From assembly GCA_041675885.1 (NCBI GenBank), contig JBAYSY010000002.1, forward strand, positions 62,001 through 126,000: 64,000 nucleotides of DNA. The letters run 5' to 3'. Both the position numbers and the translations under genes were made by a program. Origin of the DNA: JBAYSY01 sp041675885 (lineage in GTDB: Bacteria; Pseudomonadota; Alphaproteobacteria; Rhodobacterales; Rhodobacteraceae). This document shows positions 61,600 through 64,000 of the stretch, piece by piece. Positions within the stretch are counted from its first letter, which is position 1, and each line of letters begins with the position of its first letter. The notes below the pieces were generated by a model that was not told the DNA's origin, made no database searches, and saw nothing but the letters and a program-made list of their open reading frames with translations.

Positions 61600-62676
61600 T
61601 CAGTCCCCCAGAAGCTGCACGGCGCCGGGCGCGAAGCGCAGCCCGACCCGCGCGCCCCGTTCCAGCCCCGGATCGCCCGAGGCCGGGCTTTGCAGCCGCG
61701 CCACAACTCCGGTGCCGTCGGCCAGATGCAGGTGGCAGTGGGTGTCGGTGCCGAAATAGACCCAATGGGCGATGGTGGCGGGCAGGGCGCCGTCCTCGTC
61801 CCCGGGCGCAAGCCGCACCTGCTCGGGCCGCACCGCCACCGTGACCGGGGTGCCCTCGGGCGGGGCGTTCGCGGCCTCCAGCGCCAGCATGCCGCCGCTG
61901 TCCAGCGTCACGCCCCCGGGTGCCATCCGGCCGGTGAGGAAATTGGTCTCGCCGATGAAACTGGCGACGAAGCGGCTGTTGGGCGCGGTGTAGATGCTGC
62001 GCGGATCGCCGATCTGGAGGATTTTCCCCTGGCTCATCACCCCGATCCGGTCGCTCATGGTCAGCGCCTCTTCCTGGTCGTGGGTGACGAAGACGAAGGT
62101 GATGCCGGTCTCGTGCTGGAGCCGCTTCAGCTCGATCTGCATTTCCTTGCGCAGCTTGAGGTCGAGTGCGGACAGGGGCTCGTCCAGCAGCAGCACCTTG
62201 GGCCGGGGCGCCAGCGCGCGGGCGAGCGCCACCCGCTGCTGCTGGCCGCCGGAAAGCTGGCCCGGCCGCCGCCCGGCCATCGCCTCAAGCTGCACCAGCG
62301 CCAGCATCCGCTCCACCGTCTCGGAGACCTCGGATTTCGGGCGGCCCTGCATCTCGAGGCCGAAGCCGATGTTCTGCGCCACGCTCAGATGCGGGAACAG
62401 CGCGTAGGACTGGAACACGGTGTTGACCGGGCGGCGGTTGGGCGGCAGCGCGGTGATGTCGGCGCCGTCGAGCAGGATCCGGCCCGATGTGGGCGTCTCG
62501 AACCCCGCGATCAGCCGCAACAGCGTGGTCTTGCCGCAGCCCGAGGGGCCGAGCAGGGTGAAGAACTCGCCCTTGCGGATGGTCACCGATACGTCGTCGA
62601 GCGCACGGACCGCGAATTCGCCCTGTCCGAAGGTCTTGACGGCGCGGCGCGCCTCGACGGCTACCGTGTCGGACAA
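61600..62676 (-). CDS. potA: Polyamine ABC transporter ATP-binding protein (PotA type)
   Basis: A 358-residue ATPase. Walker A is G-P-S-G-C-G-K-T-T, signature L-S-G-G-Q-Q-Q-R, Walker B L-L-L-D-E-P-L-S-A-L-D, H-loop V-T-H-D. A TOBE domain ends the protein. The start is a TTG at 62676 with AGGAGAGG just upstream (L-S-D-T-V-A-V-E-A). Upstream frame has no similarity. First gene of the operon. Confidence 0.93.
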   Translation of the reverse strand: MSDTVAVEARRAVKTFGQGEFAVRALDDVSVTIRKGEFFTLLGPSGCGKTTLLRLIAGFETPTSGRILLDGADITALPPNRRPVNTVFQSYALFPHLSVAQNIGFGLEMQGRPKSEVSETVERMLALVQLEAMAGRRPGQLSGGQQQRVALARALAPRPKVLLLDEPLSALDLKLRKEMQIELKRLQHETGITFVFVTHDQEEALTMSDRIGVMSQGKILQIGDPRSIYTAPNSRFVASFIGETNFLTGRMAPGGVTLDSGGMLALEAANAPPEGTPVTVAVRPEQVRLAPGDEDGALPATIAHWVYFGTDTHCHLHLADGTGVVARLQSPASGDPGLERGARVGLRFAPGAVQLLGD

Positions 62677-62886
62677 TCGGCCTCTCCTGGCTTTATTCGT
62701 GTTCCCCGGGGGATGATGCACGGGGGCAATCCGGCTTGGCAAGCTTTTCCGGCCCCGGGCGGCAGGGGTATGATCGAAATCCCCGCAAACCGCCCGCGCG
62801 CGCTTCCCCGGCGGGCGTTGCCAGTGCAAATGTCTGCATGTCGTGTGGCCCGGCAAGGGGCGGGGAGGCTGAAGCGCAACTTTCGC

Positions 62887-63096
62887 CCGGTGCCCTTGCC
62901 CGGAATCAAGGCGCGTCACGCGCCGCCGGGCAGCGGCCGCCCGCCCCGTCACGCCGGAGGCGTGCATTCGGTACGACGGCGGCCGCTATTGCAACGTATC
63001 AACACGCGCTTACGTGAGGGTATTCGGCACCATAAACTGCCAGACGACAACCGGCAGAAGCGGCCCCTCGCGGTCGGCCGCTGCCCTCTGTTGCGC
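62887..63096 (-). repeat. F1 dispersed palindromic repeat, copy F (expanded loop)
   Basis: Minus strand: box 1 at about 63096-63055, core CTGGCAGTTTATGGTGCCG at 63043-63025, box 3 with GCAATAGCGGCCGCC at about 62996 and its partner GGCGGGCGGCCGCT at about 62945-62932. The loop of this second hairpin is enlarged by about 30 nt including its own CCTCCGGCG-like hairpin. Tail GCGCGTGACGCGCC. It starts about 40 nt after the slyX stop, co-oriented. Confidence 0.85.
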
Positions 63097-63135
63097 AGTA
63101 TATCCGCCCGCCCGACACGCCCGACAAACCCGCTG

Positions 63136-63339
63136 TCACCAGTGCGGCGGCTTCTGGTCCGCCAGCGGCACGGTGCCGCCCGCCTCGGCCTCGCGTTCCG
63201 CCTCGCGCGCGGACAGCATCGCGACCTGCCGGTTCAGCCGGGCGATCTCGCGTTCCTGCCGGGCCACCACGTCCGACAGGTCTTCGGCCAGCCGCGTCAG
63301 ATGCGCGACCGCGATTTCCAGCGTCTCGATCCGGTCCAT
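63136..63339 (-). CDS. slyX: SlyX family protein
   Basis: A 67-residue coiled-coil protein: M-D-R-I-E-T-L-E-I-A-V-A-H-L-T-R, then a heptad-like L-S-D-V-V-A-R-Q-E-R-E-I-A-R-L and a C-terminal P-P-H-W. The final P-P-H-aromatic is the SlyX signature. The function is unknown. ATG 63339. It diverges from hisS. Confidence 0.85.
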   Translation of the reverse strand: MDRIETLEIAVAHLTRLAEDLSDVVARQEREIARLNRQVAMLSAREAEREAEAGGTVPLADQKPPHW

Positions 63340-63429
63340 GCCGCGCCTCCCGCGCTTGCTCCTGTCCGGCCCATCCGCTAGACGACCGGCGACGGCCGCG
63401 CAAGCACGGCGACAGGAAGGGCTGCGATC

Positions 63430-64000
63430 ATGGCACAGCAGAAGCCCCGGCGACCCAGGGCCGAGACCCCCAAGGGGTTCCGCGACTATTTCGGCGCGGA
63501 GGTGAGCGGGCGCAAGGCGATGCTCGACACCATCGCCGCGGTCTACCACCTGCACGGCTTCGAGCCTTTGGAGACCTCGGCGGTCGAGACGGTCGAGGCG
63601 CTGGGCAAGTTCCTGCCCGACGTGGACCGCCCGAACGAGGGCGTGTTCGCGTGGGAGGAGGACGGCGACTGGCTGGCGCTGCGCTACGACCTGACCGCGC
63701 CGCTCGCGCGGGTCGCGGCGCAATACCGCAACGATCTGCCCAGCCCCTACCGCCGCTACGCCATGGGCCCGGTCTGGCGCAACGAAAAGCCGGGGCCGGG
63801 GCGGTTCCGCCAGTTCTATCAATGCGATGCCGATACGGTGGGCGCACCCTCGGTGGCGGCGGATGCCGAGATCTGCGCCATGCTGGCCGGGGCCTTGGAG
63901 GCCGTGGGCATCCCGCGCGGCGACTACCTGATCCGGGTCAACAACCGCAAGGTGCTGAACGGCGTGATGGAGGCCGCGGGCGTGCTCGACCCCGCCGACC
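63430..64000 (+). CDS. hisS: Histidyl-tRNA synthetase, N-terminal part (cut by window edge)
   Basis: About 190 codons up to the window end. Class II synthetase motifs are present: P-K-G-F-R-D-Y-F-G at the start, motif 2 region R-R-Y-A-M-G-P-V-W-R-N-E-K-P-G-P-G-R-F-R-Q-F-Y-Q-C-D-A-D-T-V-G. The E-T-S-A-V-E-T-V-E-A-L-G-K-F pattern is the alphaproteobacterial HisS type. ATG 63430. Confidence 0.92.
   Translation, partial: MAQQKPRRPRAETPKGFRDYFGAEVSGRKAMLDTIAAVYHLHGFEPLETSAVETVEALGKFLPDVDRPNEGVFAWEEDGDWLALRYDLTAPLARVAAQYRNDLPSPYRRYAMGPVWRNEKPGPGRFRQFYQCDADTVGAPSVAADAEICAMLAGALEAVGIPRGDYLIRVNNRKVLNGVMEAAGVLDPAD

Overview
The window is very GC-rich, gene-dense alphaproteobacterial chromosome, almost certainly from the Rhodobacteraceae/Paracoccaceae. 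The main reasons are a complete Rhodobacter-type gene transfer agent (GTA) cluster followed by cysE, translationally coupled genes (ATGA and TGATG overlaps), SdhE and a MarR/LdtR-like regulator side by side, and protein sequences that read like Rhodobacter/Rhodovulum housekeeping genes. The genus cannot be fixed from the sequence alone. No tRNA, rRNA or CRISPR array was seen.

Layout. 1-193: start of a type VI secretion VgrG gene, cut by the window edge. 497-6684: pyruvate carboxylase, then fabF-mltG. 6741-7104: a dispersed repeat, a CtrA-like box, a strong sigma70-type promoter and a promoter-proximal terminator. 7151-23395: GTA structural genes g1 to g15 plus a DUF2793 tail fibre and a small conserved gene. 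23471-26942: cysE convergent with ilvB-ilvN, which carries a classical leader-peptide attenuator. 27209-29822: a lone TRAP substrate-binding protein and an RTX repeat protein. 30034-36249: gph, a metallo-beta-lactamase-fold protein that has lost its metal motif, rpe, a small conserved gene, aspartate aminotransferase, an XRE regulator, sdhE and a MarR-type regulator. 36630-43248: a complete N-type ATPase operon (atpD-C-Q-R-B-E-F-A-G, minus strand), with a nucleosidase gene diverging from it. 44263-46622: a decayed iron-siderophore uptake locus. 46853-50807: dusA, tatABC and a DUF815 ATPase. 50896-57156: a CorC-like protein, xerD, DUF1178, Nudix, thpR, a PLP dehydratase and a hot-dog thioesterase. 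57227-62676: an amidase and a complete polyamine-type ABC transporter (potA-B-C-D order). 63136-64000: slyX and the start of hisS.

The signal least explained by the gene list is a dispersed element of about 150-210 bp present six times (called F1 here: 6741, 8814, 32601, 34619, 52291, 62887). Each copy has two GC-rich palindromes around an almost invariant core, CTGGCAGTTTATGGTGCCG. Five of the six copies lie 14-85 nt after a stop codon and point the same way as the gene they follow, which suggests a role or constraint at the RNA 3' end. A second family (F2: 17099 and 56482 as full copies, shorter relatives at 3965, 11013, 24904 and 58655) carries the CCTCCGGCGGGGATATTTC motif common in this bacterial family, plus hairpins whose stems covary. 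Repeats of these kinds occupy the four largest gaps in the otherwise tightly coupled GTA cluster.

How the genes work together. The GTA genes build a small HK97-type phage-like particle: terminase, portal, protease, capsid, connector proteins, tail tube, tape measure, hub, peptidase and tip. The N-ATPase would be a second rotary ATPase next to the housekeeping F-type enzyme, which is not in this window. TatABC would export Tat substrates, possibly including the RR-signal TRAP protein here. The remaining genes are core metabolism and repair.
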